32,041 nt of DNA from Synergistaceae bacterium (GCA_012728235.1 JAAYFL010000008.1:1-32041), one strand, 5' to 3'; positions 7,385-17,117 are shown, counted from the stretch's first letter. A program made the numbers and translations. The notes: a model not told the origin generated them from the letters alone.

Positions 7385-8422
7385 ATGATTAAAATAGCGA
7401 TTATAGGTGCAACAGGGTATAGCGGGCAGGAGCTTTTGAGACTTCTGCAAAAACATCCGGAGGCAGAAATAAAATTTCTGGCTTCAAGAAGTTATGTGGG
7501 AGAAAGAATAGACCACATATATAAAAACTTCATTTCAGCTAACTTTGGAGATGAGGCTATTTGCGTTGAGCAGGATATAGAGAAATTCTCTAAAGAGTGC
7601 GACCTTATCTTTATAGCGCTTCCGTCCGGCTTTGCAAGCAAAAAAGTCACTAAGGAAATACTGGACAACGCCAAAGTAATAGATCTCGGAGCGGACTTTA
7701 GGTTTAAAGACGTAAACATCTACAAAGAGTGGTATAAAATCGAGCACTTTGGCGAGCGAGTTTTGCCTGAAGCGGTCTACGGTCTGCCTGAGCTCTATCG
7801 TGAAGAGATAAAAAAAGCTCGTTTGATAGCCAATCCCGGCTGTTATTCAACATGCTCCATACTTTCTCTGCTTCCATTTGTCAAAGCAGGAGTGATAGAC
7901 ACTTCTACAATAGTAATAGACGCCGCATCAGGAGCTTCAGGCGCTGGACGTGGACTCTCAACCTCTAATTTATTATGTGAAACCAACGAAAACTACAGAG
8001 CCTATAAAATAGCATCACATAGACATACAGCAGAGATAGAGCAGATTTTAAAACTGGATGTCCCCTTGGTGTTTACGCCCCATCTGCTTCCGATAAATCG
8101 CGGCATATTAACCACAATTTACGCGGATCTAAAAATGGATGCGACTGTATCAGATCTCAAGAAGATGGCTGAAGATTTCTATGCCGGAGAAGAGTTTGTA
8201 CGGATTATAGAAGGAAACGAAAGTGCCGAAATAAGATGGATAAAGGGCTCTAACTATTTTGATATGAACGTATTCAAAGATAACAGAACAAAAAAACTGA
8301 TAATAACGTCGGCACTGGACAACCTAGTCAAAGGTGCTGCGGGGCAAGCCATACAGAACATGAATCTTATGTTTGGACTTGAAGAAAATACAGGATTAAC
8401 TGATTTAGGAGTATTTCCATAA
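7385..8422 (+). CDS. argC: N-acetyl-gamma-glutamyl-phosphate reductase
   Basis: ArgC reduces N-acetylglutamyl phosphate to the semialdehyde with NADPH, the third step from glutamate to ornithine. Visible features are the Rossmann motif GATGYSGQELLRLL (8-21), the active-site cysteine in NPGCYST, and the downstream SGASGAGR stretch. The 345-residue length is typical. It is first in a four-gene arginine operon and its stop overlaps the argJ start (TAATG), implying coupled translation. Genes for later steps (argF, argG, argH) are not in the window. Confidence 0.97.
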   Translation: MIKIAIIGATGYSGQELLRLLQKHPEAEIKFLASRSYVGERIDHIYKNFISANFGDEAICVEQDIEKFSKECDLIFIALPSGFASKKVTKEILDNAKVIDLGADFRFKDVNIYKEWYKIEHFGERVLPEAVYGLPELYREEIKKARLIANPGCYSTCSILSLLPFVKAGVIDTSTIVIDAASGASGAGRGLSTSNLLCETNENYRAYKIASHRHTAEIEQILKLDVPLVFTPHLLPINRGILTTIYADLKMDATVSDLKKMAEDFYAGEEFVRIIEGNESAEIRWIKGSNYFDMNVFKDNRTKKLIITSALDNLVKGAAGQAIQNMNLMFGLEENTGLTDLGVFP

Positions 8423-9663
8423 TGAAAAAAATACAAAATGCGATAGTGGCACCAAAAGGATTCAAGGCAAATGCAGTACACAGTGGAATTAAAAGACGCA
8501 GATACGATCTCTCTCTTATTTATTCAGAAACGGCTTGTGCCGGTGCAGCAGTCTATACGCGCAACATAGTAAAGGCGGCACCGCTTTTGGTAACAAAAGA
8601 AATTATCGAAAAAAATAGCGACTTAAGAGCAGTAGTCATAAATTCAGGCAATGCGAACGCATGTACAGGGAAACAGGGTTTAGAGGACGCAAAATCTATG
8701 GTAAAAGAAGTAGAATGTGCACTCGGACTTCCAGCTGACAGTGTTCTTGTAGCGTCAACGGGCGTCATTGGCGTACCCCTGCCCATGGATAGAATAAAAA
8801 AGGGGATAACCGAAGTCGTCAAAAACCTTGAAGCTACACAGGAAGCCGCCGGACGTGCAGTGGATGGGATAATGACCACCGACCTACGTAAAAAAGGCGT
8901 AGCCTATGAATTTGAACTTAATGGCAAGACTGTAAAAATTGGTGCCATCGCCAAAGGTTCCGGCATGATTCATCCAAATATGGGAACAATGCTCGGCTTT
9001 ATAACCACGGACTGTGCCATATCAAATGAAATGTTGCAAAAAGCTCTTTCTGAAACTACGGAAAACACGTACAACATGCTCTCCGTAGACGGGGACACAT
9101 CCACAAATGACATGGTCGTGCTTCTTGCAAATGGTCTCGCAGACAATAACGAAATCAACTGTGAGAACGAAGATTACATAAAATTTAAAGAAGTCTTAGA
9201 AAAAATAAATGTCTATCTAGCAAAACAGATAGTGATGGATGGCGAAGGAGCCACAAAGTTTCTTGAAGCAGAAGTCATCGGAGGCAAAACCCCGGAAGAT
9301 GCGAAGAAACTTGCCAAGACAATAATATCTTCGACACTTGTAAAAACCGCATTTTTCGGAGAAGATGCAAACTGGGGACGTGTACTCGCCGCCATGGGAC
9401 GCAGCGGAGGAGAGTTTAGCCCCGAAAAAGTAAAAATTGAATTTATAGCAGGTAAAAATGATAAATGGGAAGATCCGAAGCCTATCTTGCTCATGGAAAA
9501 CGGAACCCCTGTGCCATTTGAGGAAGAGCATGCCAGAGAAGTTCTGGAAAGAAAATTTATTAAAATAAAAATCACTCTCGAAGATGGAGATGCAACAGCA
9601 ACCGCTTGGGGATGTGATTTGAGTTATGAATACGTCCGTATAAACGGCGAATATAGAACATAA
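8422..9663 (+). CDS. argJ: Bifunctional ornithine acetyltransferase / N-acetylglutamate synthase
   Basis: ArgJ moves the acetyl group from N-acetylornithine to glutamate, recycling it, and in bifunctional forms also uses acetyl-CoA. The protein is made as a precursor that cleaves itself before the nucleophilic threonine. The family motif (normally MATML) reads NMGTMLGFITTD here, giving T189 as nucleophile with glycine instead of alanine at the preceding position. Other family markers are STGVIGVPLPMD, KGSGMIHP and the C-terminal DLSYEYVRINGEY. Length 413 is normal. It overlaps argC by one base. Monofunctional versus bifunctional activity cannot be settled from sequence; no argA is seen. Confidence 0.96.
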   Translation: MKKIQNAIVAPKGFKANAVHSGIKRRRYDLSLIYSETACAGAAVYTRNIVKAAPLLVTKEIIEKNSDLRAVVINSGNANACTGKQGLEDAKSMVKEVECALGLPADSVLVASTGVIGVPLPMDRIKKGITEVVKNLEATQEAAGRAVDGIMTTDLRKKGVAYEFELNGKTVKIGAIAKGSGMIHPNMGTMLGFITTDCAISNEMLQKALSETTENTYNMLSVDGDTSTNDMVVLLANGLADNNEINCENEDYIKFKEVLEKINVYLAKQIVMDGEGATKFLEAEVIGGKTPEDAKKLAKTIISSTLVKTAFFGEDANWGRVLAAMGRSGGEFSPEKVKIEFIAGKNDKWEDPKPILLMENGTPVPFEEEHAREVLERKFIKIKITLEDGDATATAWGCDLSYEYVRINGEYRT

Positions 9664-9680
9664 GTAAGAAGGTATTATAA

Positions 9681-10538
9681 ATGAGAGAATATGTCCAAAA
9701 AGTAAAAGTACTAATGGAGAGCCTGAAATACATCAGAGAATTTCACGGCAAAATCGTCGTGATAAAACTTGGTGGCGCGACTCTCAGTAATAAAACAACA
9801 TATCAGACGATTATAGAAGACATTGCCATGATGAAACTCACTGGAATTCATCCGGTTGTGGTACATGGTGGCGGAGTTCAGGTTTCAGAAATGCAAGAAA
9901 AACTTGGTATCGAGCCGGAGTTTGTAAATGGCTTGCGCGTGACGACAGATGAAGTTTCCGAAATCACACAGATGGTGCTTGCCGGCAATATCAACAAAAA
10001 AATAGTAGCAAGCCTCTGTGCTGAAGGGGTACAAGCTGTTGGGATTTGCGGCAGTGATGCAAATCTGTTTGAGGTGGAAAAGGTAAAGTCTGATGTTGAT
10101 TTAGGAAATGTCGGAGATATAACTAAAGTAAACACAGAGTTTTTAGACACTCTTATAAAAAATGATATCATTCCTGTTATAGCCCCTGTGTCAACCGACG
10201 AGCATGCAAAGATTTTTAACGTGAATGCCGACACTGCGGTTTTAGCAGTTGCAAAGGCATTAGAAGCTCAGAAACTTGTTCTTCTATCCGACGTTGAAGG
10301 AGTCATGAGGGATATCTTTGACCAGAGTTCAATCATATTGCACTTAAGAGTGGATGATATCGAAAAATACATAGAAGAGGGCATAGTGACAGGCGGAATG
10401 ATCGTAAAACTTAGAAGCTGCAAAGATGCCATTGAGGGCGGAGTCAAATCAGTTCACATACTGGACGGCAGACTGCAGCACTCAATCCTGCTTGAGATAT
10501 TCACCCCCGATGGATTTGGAACCATGGTGGAAAAATAA
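9681..10538 (+). CDS. argB: Acetylglutamate kinase
   Basis: ArgB phosphorylates N-acetylglutamate, the second step of ornithine synthesis. The amino-acid-kinase fold is marked by VIKLGGA near residue 30, VVVHGGGVQVSEM in the substrate loop, the LRVTTDE segment, LLSDVEGV for ATP binding and GGMIVKLRSC near the C-terminus. The 285-residue protein carries the extra N-terminal helix (first about 20 residues) found in hexameric, arginine-inhibited kinases; feedback inhibition is therefore likely but inferred. It lies 17 bases after argJ and directly abuts argD. Confidence 0.97.
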   Translation: MREYVQKVKVLMESLKYIREFHGKIVVIKLGGATLSNKTTYQTIIEDIAMMKLTGIHPVVVHGGGVQVSEMQEKLGIEPEFVNGLRVTTDEVSEITQMVLAGNINKKIVASLCAEGVQAVGICGSDANLFEVEKVKSDVDLGNVGDITKVNTEFLDTLIKNDIIPVIAPVSTDEHAKIFNVNADTAVLAVAKALEAQKLVLLSDVEGVMRDIFDQSSIILHLRVDDIEKYIEEGIVTGGMIVKLRSCKDAIEGGVKSVHILDGRLQHSILLEIFTPDGFGTMVEK

Positions 10539-11729
10539 ATGAAAAAAATGATGGAAAAGTGTGAGAAGTACGGCTTCAACAACTTTAGCCGCTTCCCAAT
10601 TGTTATAGAGAGCGCAAAAGATGGTTACATGTTTGATACAGAAGGGACAAAATACCTTGATTTCATGGGCGGAATCGCAGTCAATTCTGTTGGTTACGAT
10701 GACGAAGATTTCAAGAATTCTCTCAAAGATCAGATAGACAAAATAATCCACTGCTCCAACCTTTACTACAACGAAGCTCATGTCAAAGCGACAGAGCTTT
10801 TGAGCAAAGTTTCCGGTTATGAGAAAGTTTTTTTCTGCAACAGCGGAACAGAGGCAAACGAAGCTGCCATGAAACTAGCTCGCATATTTGGAAAGTCCGG
10901 CAAAAACGGAGCAACCAAAATTATAGCCTTTAAGAACTCTTTTCACGGCAGAACTTTAGGTGCTCTAAGCGTTACAGGCCAGCCGAAATATCAAAAGGAT
11001 TTCACTCCTCTCATCCCCGATATTCTTTTTGCAGAATATAACAATTTTGAATCAGTGGTTGAACTGGTAGATGAGAGTGTATGTGCCTTGATCATGGAAC
11101 CTGTTCAGGGAGAGGGCGGAGTAATCTCTGCGGATAAAGACTTCGCCAAAGCCGTTAGGGAGCTTTGTACTAAGGAAAACATTATGTTGATATATGACGA
11201 AGTTCAGACAGGAATCGGACGAAGCGGCAAGTTATTTGATTTTGAACAGCTGGATGTACGCCCCGATGTCCTTACACTTGCAAAAGGCCTTGGCGGTGGA
11301 GTGCCCGTAGGTGCTATCTGTGCAGATGACAAGTTCGCACACTTTTTTACACCCTCTACTCACGGCACAACATTTGGCGGCAACCCTCTTGCATCAAGAG
11401 CAGTTGAATATGTGCTCAGCCGCATCTCTGATGAGAGCTTTTTAAAAGACGTAAAGAACAAAGGCGATTATTTTATAGGAAAACTTGGAGAGTTAAAGAA
11501 AAAATATCCTTTCATAAAAAAGATAAATGGAAATGGCTTGCTTTTAGGACTCGTAATAGATGATAAATTTGCAGCGGCAGACATAGTGAAAAAAGCTCTT
11601 GAAAATAAGCTGCTACTTCTTACAGCAGGGAACAACACCGTAAGATTTGCACCTGCTCTCACAATTACTCCCGACCTTATCGACAGAGGTTTGGAGATAT
11701 TGGACAAAATATTTGAGTCAATAAATTAA
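10539..11729 (+). CDS. argD: Acetylornithine aminotransferase
   Basis: ArgD is a class-III PLP aminotransferase converting N-acetylglutamate semialdehyde to N-acetylornithine. Seen in order: CNSGTEANEAAMK (100-112, phosphate cup), FHGRTLGALS (136-145), the IYDEVQTGIGRSG segment with its PLP-ring aspartate, and LAKGLGGGVPVGA with the Schiff-base lysine K249. Length 396 is typical. The start codon follows the argB stop with no gap, so translation is probably coupled. It ends the arg cluster, followed by a strong terminator. Confidence 0.96.
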   Translation: MKKMMEKCEKYGFNNFSRFPIVIESAKDGYMFDTEGTKYLDFMGGIAVNSVGYDDEDFKNSLKDQIDKIIHCSNLYYNEAHVKATELLSKVSGYEKVFFCNSGTEANEAAMKLARIFGKSGKNGATKIIAFKNSFHGRTLGALSVTGQPKYQKDFTPLIPDILFAEYNNFESVVELVDESVCALIMEPVQGEGGVISADKDFAKAVRELCTKENIMLIYDEVQTGIGRSGKLFDFEQLDVRPDVLTLAKGLGGGVPVGAICADDKFAHFFTPSTHGTTFGGNPLASRAVEYVLSRISDESFLKDVKNKGDYFIGKLGELKKKYPFIKKINGNGLLLGLVIDDKFAAADIVKKALENKLLLLTAGNNTVRFAPALTITPDLIDRGLEILDKIFESIN

Positions 11730-11750
11730 AATTAACATAAATTTAAAATC

Positions 11751-11796
11751 AGATAAAGACTCAGTTGCCGTTTGGCTCTGAGTCTTTATCTTTTTA
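11751..11796 (+). terminator. Intrinsic terminator of the arg operon
   Basis: AGATAAAGACTCAG (11751-11764) pairs with CTGAGTCTTTATCT (11778-11791), followed by a T-run. Confidence 0.88.
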
Positions 11797-11809
11797 ATAT
11801 TTTTTACAG

Positions 11810-11840
11810 TTGCATCTTTACAGAAAAAGAGTGTTATAAT
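11810..11840 (+). promoter_or_regulatory. typA promoter (extended -10)
   Basis: TGTTATAAT (11832-11840) is an extended -10. TTGCAT at 11810-11815 is a possible but loosely spaced (19-base) -35. The leader to the ATG at 11937 is about 90 bases. Confidence 0.55.
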
Positions 11841-11936
11841 ATCACATTGTTCACATAAAAAGTGAGATGCGAACATACATGGAAATAATCTGTGCCTGTA
11901 TAAGGCTAATCTGCAGATGAAGGGAACAGTAAATAT

Positions 11937-13832
11937 ATGCAAGATTCATCAAAACTAAGAAACATAGCAATAATCGCCCACATTGACCACGGCAAGACAA
12001 CTCTTATCGATGGCATCTTCAAATCTGCTCATCTCTTTAGAGACAATCAGCAAATTGAAGAAAGAGTTATGGACGCCGGAACAATTGAGCGTGAACGTGG
12101 AATAACAATTAAAGCGAAGCACTGTACTGTTGAGTGGCAGGGCTACAAAATCAACATAGTTGATACTCCGGGACATGCCGACTTTTCCGGAGAAGTTGAA
12201 AGAGTACTCTCCATGGTCGACTCAGTTCTTCTCTTGGTGGATGCCAACGAAGGCCCTATGCCTCAGACTCGCTACGTGTTAATGCAAGCTCTCAAGTTAG
12301 GGCTTAACCCCATAGTAATAGTTAACAAAGTAGACAGACCCAACTCAGATCCAGATGAAGCATTGGACAAGACATTTGACCTTTTTATCGAGCTTGGAGC
12401 CACAGAGAAACAGTGTGATTTCCCGATTTTGTACGGCTCAGGATTGCAGGGTTGGTTTGTTGATGACCTAAATAAACATCCGGACAACACAAAAGCCGGA
12501 ATGGATGATTTGTTTAAAATATTGATAGAGAAAGTTCCCGCACCGAAAGCAGTTATGGACGCACCCTTTAAAATGCAAGTAAGCACTCTTTCATGGAGCG
12601 ACTACCTCGGCCGTATCGGCGGTGGAAGAATACTTCAGGGAACCTTAAAAAAGGGAGATAGAATTGTAAGAACAAATACAAAATGGGACAATTACGACCA
12701 GACATCTTGGTCAATTGTTTCAAACGATACGTCTACATGCTCCCACCTTTACGTCACAAACGGACTTGAGAGAACTGAAGTGGAATCAGCCGGTGCAGGA
12801 GATATCGTTTGGTTCACCGGCCCGGAAAATATAGATTTGGGAGACACTATCGCATCTCCGGAACTTACGGGAGAAGAGCATATAATGCCGCCTCTCGGGA
12901 TAGAAGAGCCAACTATCTCCATGTTCTTCCTCGTAAACACGAGCCCCTTTGCAGGCAAGGATGGAAACGCTATAACTCTTCGCCAGCTAAAAGCTCGCAT
13001 TGAACGAGAGACCAAGTCAGACCCGGCATTACGCATGGAAGATATTGGCCGGGCAGACGGAGTAAAAGTATCGGGACGCGGCGAGCTGCATCTCGGCATA
13101 TTAATCGAAGAAATACGCCGTGAAGGCTCAGAATTGGCCGTTTCACGCCCCGAAGTAATAGTACAGTATGACTCCAATGGCAAGAAGCTTGAGCCGATGG
13201 AGGAAGTAATGATAGACGTACCTGAAGAATATCAGGGAATAGTTATCCAAAAATTAGCTCTGAGAAAAGGCGAGCTCGTCAATATGGAAAATACCGGAAC
13301 CGGAACTCTTCGTATGCTTTTCAAAATAAGTACAAGAGGTCTAATCGGCTATAGAGGAGAATTCCTTACAGACACACGTGGGCTTGGCATCATGGCTTCA
13401 CGCTTCGTCGGCTATGATGAGTGGGTGGGCGAGATAACATCACGCTCTCACGGTTCGCTTGTCAGTATGGAAACAGGAACTGCCACAGCCTACTCCCTGC
13501 ATAATTTGCAGGAAAGAGGAAGGTTGTTCATCAAACCGGGAGATGAAATTTATAACGGCCAAGTTGTTGGAGAAGCGGCGAGAGATATGGACCTTGCATG
13601 CAATCCCGCCAAACGCAAGCAGCAGGTAAACTTCCGTTCAGCAACAAAGGACATGATTGTGGTTTTGGACGTTCCTAAAATAATGAACGTAGACAACGCT
13701 CTTGAGTGGATAGGCGAAGATGAGCTTGTGGAAGTAACTCCAAATAACGTGCGTATAAGAAAGATGATTCTCAACTTAGACGAACGCAGAAAATCTCAGA
13801 AGAAATCTGGTCGAGACGAAGAGGAAGAGTAA
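11937..13832 (+). CDS. typA: Ribosome-associated GTPase TypA/BipA
   Basis: A translational GTPase of the EF-G family that binds the ribosome and helps assembly of the large subunit and growth under stress. The G domain shows AHIDHGKTT (P-loop, near residue 14), [10 protein letters not shown] (switch I), DTPGHADF (G3) and VNKVDRP (G4). The BipA-specific C-terminal half is visible, including [17 protein letters not shown] and the conserved [11 protein letters not shown] region. At 631 residues it is slightly longer than usual because of a charged tail ending in DEEEE. It is monocistronic between two clear terminators. Confidence 0.97.
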   Translation: MQDSSKLRNIAIIAHIDHGKTTLIDGIFKSAHLFRDNQQIEERVMDAGTIERERGITIKAKHCTVEWQGYKINIVDTPGHADFSGEVERVLSMVDSVLLLVDANEGPMPQTRYVLMQALKLGLNPIVIVNKVDRPNSDPDEALDKTFDLFIELGATEKQCDFPILYGSGLQGWFVDDLNKHPDNTKAGMDDLFKILIEKVPAPKAVMDAPFKMQVSTLSWSDYLGRIGGGRILQGTLKKGDRIVRTNTKWDNYDQTSWSIVSNDTSTCSHLYVTNGLERTEVESAGAGDIVWFTGPENIDLGDTIASPELTGEEHIMPPLGIEEPTISMFFLVNTSPFAGKDGNAITLRQLKARIERETKSDPALRMEDIGRADGVKVSGRGELHLGILIEEIRREGSELAVSRPEVIVQYDSNGKKLEPMEEVMIDVPEEYQGIVIQKLALRKGELVNMENTGTGTLRMLFKISTRGLIGYRGEFLTDTRGLGIMASRFVGYDEWVGEITSRSHGSLVSMETGTATAYSLHNLQERGRLFIKPGDEIYNGQVVGEAARDMDLACNPAKRKQQVNFRSATKDMIVVLDVPKIMNVDNALEWIGEDELVEVTPNNVRIRKMILNLDERRKSQKKSGRDEEEE

Positions 13833-13854
13833 TAACCCATAAGTTATATAATAC

Positions 13855-13898
13855 AAAAAAGAGTTGCCGGATATTTATTATTCCGACAACTCTTTTTT
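13855..13898. terminator. Bidirectional terminator between typA and the kdn operon
   Basis: A near-perfect stem (13855-13871 with 13882-13898, one mismatch) is flanked by A6 on the left and T6 on the right, so it can end both converging transcripts. Confidence 0.88.
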
Positions 13899-13948
13899 AT
13901 TTCATTTGTATCTATTTCAATAGTCTATTTCGTTCAGCTTGCTAAAAG

Positions 13949-15130
13949 CTATTTCTTTATTGCTTCCATTCCGGCACGTACCGCATCTATTATTTTATTT
14001 ATGGAAGCATCATCCATGCAGATATTAAGGCCGAACATGACGGCACGGCTTAAAACTGCATCACTGCTCGCCATACTCTCCGGAGCATAAGATGGAGCTT
14101 TTGTCCCGAAGAAATCTTTTTCGCTCATGTCATTCAATGCTCTCCAATGTTTTGCATAATGCCACGTATTCTCTGAGATAATATCGCAGCCGCGGCCAGC
14201 CTCTCTTGTTGCTTTTTGGAATATTTTTGCATCTTCAGCTGTTGGCATCATAAAGATAGCGTGTGTTGCCGTGTCGCCATCGCTGTCATGCATCGGTCGC
14301 GCTTTTATTCCCGTATCTGCCACGGCGTCGAGAATTTTCTTTTTAGATTCGCGAAGTTTGCCGAGAGCGAGCTGCATCTTGTCAAGAGCCACTAACCCCA
14401 GTGCTCCCTGAACTTCACTCAAACGGTAGTTGACACCGAATCCCGATTTTCCCTCTTCGCCGCGCTCTATTATTTTGCTGTGCACATGCCCATGGTCATG
14501 ATAACAATCCATGTTGAAATATAAGTCTTCTCTGTCGGTCAGAACCATTCCGCCCTCGCCCACAGTCAAAGTCTTATTCGGGTCAAAGCTCCATGTGCCG
14601 CAAACGCCCAATGTTCCGAGGTATCTCCCTTTGTAAGTCCCACCTACGACCTCGCACGCGTCTTCCACAACAGGAATATTATGTTTGTTTGCAATCGCCA
14701 TTATTTCATCCATATTAGCCGCCACTCCAAACATATGCACTGGCATAATAGCCTTTGTCTTTTCCGTAATTAGTTTTTCAATACAGTTAGGGTCAAGGGA
14801 GAGAGTTTCGTCTATCTCACCCAGTACGGGAACGGCGTTGCACTCAATGATTGCCTCAATTGTCGCTATAAATGTGAATGGAGAGGTTATGACCTCGTCT
14901 CCCGGTTTAATCCCTAATCCTTTGAGTGCAAGAATAAGAGAAGCAGTGCCATTTGCAACGGCCAAGGCATATTTTGCACCCGTTATCTCTTTTGCTTTAT
15001 CCTCAAATTCATCAACCCTATACTGTCCGTTCCTGGCCGAGTGAGAGCCGTAGCGATGTATCATTCTTCTCTCTATTACATCTTTTATTGCCTCTATTTC
15101 TCTATTGTCGAAAATTTCTGCTCCTGCCAT
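13949..15130 (-). CDS. kdnA: DegT-family aminotransferase, probable 8-amino-3,8-dideoxy-manno-octulosonate transaminase (KdnA-like)
   Basis: KdnA, described in Shewanella, uses PLP and glutamate to put an amino group on C8 of oxidised Kdo, giving Kdo8N for lipopolysaccharide. The 393-residue protein is a DegT/DnrJ/EryC1 aminotransferase: ANGTASLILALKGLGI (60-75), SPFTFIAT (83-90), VEDACE with the PLP-ring aspartate D157, and SFDPNKTLTVGEGGMV (181-196) with Schiff-base lysine K186. The symbol rests on context: it is last in an operon with an iron-type alcohol dehydrogenase and a KdsB-like cytidylyltransferase, the kdnA-kdnB-kdsB combination. Other sugar aminotransferases of the family are the alternative. 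GGAGGG precedes the ATG. Confidence 0.85.
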   Translation of the reverse strand: MAGAEIFDNREIEAIKDVIERRMIHRYGSHSARNGQYRVDEFEDKAKEITGAKYALAVANGTASLILALKGLGIKPGDEVITSPFTFIATIEAIIECNAVPVLGEIDETLSLDPNCIEKLITEKTKAIMPVHMFGVAANMDEIMAIANKHNIPVVEDACEVVGGTYKGRYLGTLGVCGTWSFDPNKTLTVGEGGMVLTDREDLYFNMDCYHDHGHVHSKIIERGEEGKSGFGVNYRLSEVQGALGLVALDKMQLALGKLRESKKKILDAVADTGIKARPMHDSDGDTATHAIFMMPTAEDAKIFQKATREAGRGCDIISENTWHYAKHWRALNDMSEKDFFGTKAPSYAPESMASSDAVLSRAVMFGLNICMDDASINKIIDAVRAGMEAIKK

Positions 15131-15173
15131 TTCTATCCCTCCATCTCATTTGTTTTAACCTTTTAAAATACTT

Positions 15174-16286
15174 TTATTTTTCAGATACTATTTTTTCATA
15201 AATCTTTCTCATAAATTCTTCCGTGGCATACTTTCTATATTCCTCACCAAAGCAGCTTTCCCAAAGCTTAGTCATCCCCATTGAGGTTTTTACCATTTTC
15301 TCGATATGACTCTCATTTATTCCGTAATCTGCCGCGTTAGGACGGGGCATTTCATTTGCCTCAAGAAAATGAACAGTATCTCTGTATCCGTCAGGATATA
15401 GATTTTCCAATGCCAACATTGATATGGTTACTGCGACACTGTGAGGTAGAGTCGGTGAAGAGTTGCTAAGTCCATAAGAAATTGCATGTGCTCCTCCCAC
15501 TCTTCCCCCTATCGTGCTGCTTCCTCCAAGAATCGAAGCTTTAGCGGCTTTTATTGATGCTTCAATATTGAAAGGTTCGACTCCGCTAGAGAGCAGTTCT
15601 CTCGCTAACGCCAGCCCATCCTCCGCATCCAAAATGGCTTCGCTCTTGCTCGTCTTGCTCTTCGTTATCTCATAGTGGTGATAGTAGCAATCCATCATCG
15701 TATAGAAGCGATTAAATTTCGGTGTCGTAATCGGGAGTTGCGGATCAATCATTGCAACGTCGGGCGATGTGTGTTTGTTGTTTATTCCCAATTTTCTTTC
15801 AGGGCCTCGTAATACAGCAATCGGAGTAATTTCAGCTCCCGTTCCAAAAAGTGTGGGAACCGCCCAAATCTCAGGCCCCTTTGCCATCTCCATGTCGTAC
15901 CCCTGGTACTCTTCCGCTTTTTTGGGGTTGGCCAGGCAAATTGAAGTGGCTTTTGTCAGGTCAATGGTTGAGCCTCCGCCGATCCCCACGACTAAATTTA
16001 TGTCTCTTCCCAATGATTTAATTAATGAAACAAGCTTATTTACATCGCCAGTTTTCGGTTCAGAAAGAGTCGCGTCAAAAAGATATTTATCCTTTTGTGC
16101 AAAAATTTTGTTGTACTTGTCATCTTCTTTTAAGGCACTGTCTATAATAAAAAATGTGTCTTTTTCTTTCTCTTCTATTTTGTAAAACAAATCGTTTATT
16201 GCGTTGGCTGATACGATTATTTCTGTGTTTATTTCAGTTCTCCACCAAGCTTTTAATTTTTTTAATTCTTCTATGACGTTAATCAT
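15174..16286 (-). CDS. kdnB: Iron-type alcohol dehydrogenase, probable 3-deoxy-manno-octulosonate 8-oxidase (KdnB-like)
   Basis: KdnB oxidises the C8 hydroxyl of Kdo to an aldehyde, supplying the KdnA substrate. This 370-residue protein belongs to the iron-containing alcohol dehydrogenase family: the nucleotide motif GIGGGSTIDLTKA (101-113) and metal ligands D199, H203, H267 and H282, whose spacing matches the family (D-x3-H, then GGAHAISYGL and LPHSVAV). The specific function follows from its place between a KdsB-like and a KdnA-like gene (gaps 28 and 43 bases). The ribosome binding site is weak (AGAGAG), suggesting dependence on upstream translation. Confidence 0.85.
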   Translation of the reverse strand: MINVIEELKKLKAWWRTEINTEIIVSANAINDLFYKIEEKEKDTFFIIDSALKEDDKYNKIFAQKDKYLFDATLSEPKTGDVNKLVSLIKSLGRDINLVVGIGGGSTIDLTKATSICLANPKKAEEYQGYDMEMAKGPEIWAVPTLFGTGAEITPIAVLRGPERKLGINNKHTSPDVAMIDPQLPITTPKFNRFYTMMDCYYHHYEITKSKTSKSEAILDAEDGLALARELLSSGVEPFNIEASIKAAKASILGGSSTIGGRVGGAHAISYGLSNSSPTLPHSVAVTISMLALENLYPDGYRDTVHFLEANEMPRPNAADYGINESHIEKMVKTSMGMTKLWESCFGEEYRKYATEEFMRKIYEKIVSEK

Positions 16287-16314
16287 TATGCAACTCGTCT
16301 CTCTTTTATATCTC

Positions 16315-17049
16315 TTAGACTAAATCTTCGCACTGAGCGAAATAGCTTTCTATCTTTTCCAAGTCTCTCGGAGTGTCAATCTCGATAGTGTCGTTTTCTG
16401 TCAACACACATTTGATTGAGTAGCCTTTTTCCAAGACTCTCAACATCTCAAGACTCTCCGCTTTTTCTAATGGCGTCTGCTCCCAAGAAGAGAACTCTAA
16501 AAGAAAATCTCTCCGCCAAGCGTAAGGCCCAATATGTTTGAACCAAATTCCATCTTCTTTTATCGGATAAGGTATTGGTGAGCGGCTGAAGTACATCGCT
16601 CGTCCATTCTTGTCGAAGACCATTTTTACACAGCTCTCTGCGACAACTTCTTCCATCTTCTCTATTCTTTTAGCCAGAAGAGCGAGCATTATGGAAGAAT
16701 CTCTCTCCAATTCGACGACAAGAGGATCAATCATTTCGCTGTTAACCAGGGGGTCATCAACCTGCACATTGAGTACAAACTCGGATGGAATTTCTCTGGA
16801 CACCCATGCGACACGGTCTCCGCCACTTGGTAAATCGGCAGGCGTCATAATCACGTCTCCGCCATATTTTCTAACGGCATCGGCAATTCGCGAGTCGTCA
16901 GTAGCTACGACGACCTTGTCAATTGTTTTACACTTTTGAACGTTTGAAAGGACTCTTATTACGAGAGGCACTCCGGCTATGGGAATAAGTGCTTTGCCGG
17001 GCAATCTGCTGCTTGCGTAACGCGCTGGAATCACTGCAAGGGTTTTCAT
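16315..17049 (-). CDS. kdsB: CMP-Kdo synthetase family cytidylyltransferase, probably for Kdo8N (KdsB-like)
   Basis: KdsB-family enzymes activate Kdo (or Kdo8N in kdn pathways) as a CMP-sugar for lipid A glycosylation. The 244-residue protein begins with the nucleotidyltransferase signature IPARYASSRLPGKAL (7-21) and keeps HIGPYAWRRDFLL and ESLEMLRVLEKGY. Two family motifs are altered: PSGTDR reads PSGGDR and VQGDEP reads VQVDDP, close to the sugar and metal site. With the oxidase and aminotransferase downstream, this fits an enzyme tuned to the amino sugar, but that is inference. AAGGAGG eight bases before the ATG fixes the start. Confidence 0.88.
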   Translation of the reverse strand: MKTLAVIPARYASSRLPGKALIPIAGVPLVIRVLSNVQKCKTIDKVVVATDDSRIADAVRKYGGDVIMTPADLPSGGDRVAWVSREIPSEFVLNVQVDDPLVNSEMIDPLVVELERDSSIMLALLAKRIEKMEEVVAESCVKMVFDKNGRAMYFSRSPIPYPIKEDGIWFKHIGPYAWRRDFLLEFSSWEQTPLEKAESLEMLRVLEKGYSIKCVLTENDTIEIDTPRDLEKIESYFAQCEDLV

Positions 17050-17068
17050 CCCTCTAACCTCCTTCGCA

Positions 17069-17117
17069 GGCAGCTTATGCAGTGTATGGTCGTATTTTTA
17101 CGACTTTCTAAGCTGCC
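17069..17117 (-). other. Nested hairpin in the kdn operon leader
   Basis: GGCAGCTTA (minus 17117-17109) pairs with TAAGCTGCC (17077-17069); inside it GTCGTA and TACGAC (17104-17099 and 17094-17089) form a second perfect hairpin. The outer stem ends just before the AAGGAGG of the first gene, so folding could affect translation initiation. No U-run follows. Confidence 0.5.

Noticed and set aside
9213-9575. Open frames of 60-145 codons on the strand opposite known genes (for example here, and at 12749-13183, 15769-16185, 6376-6795)
   Set aside because: They lie wholly within well-identified genes in the opposite direction, lack ribosome binding sites and show no protein-family features.
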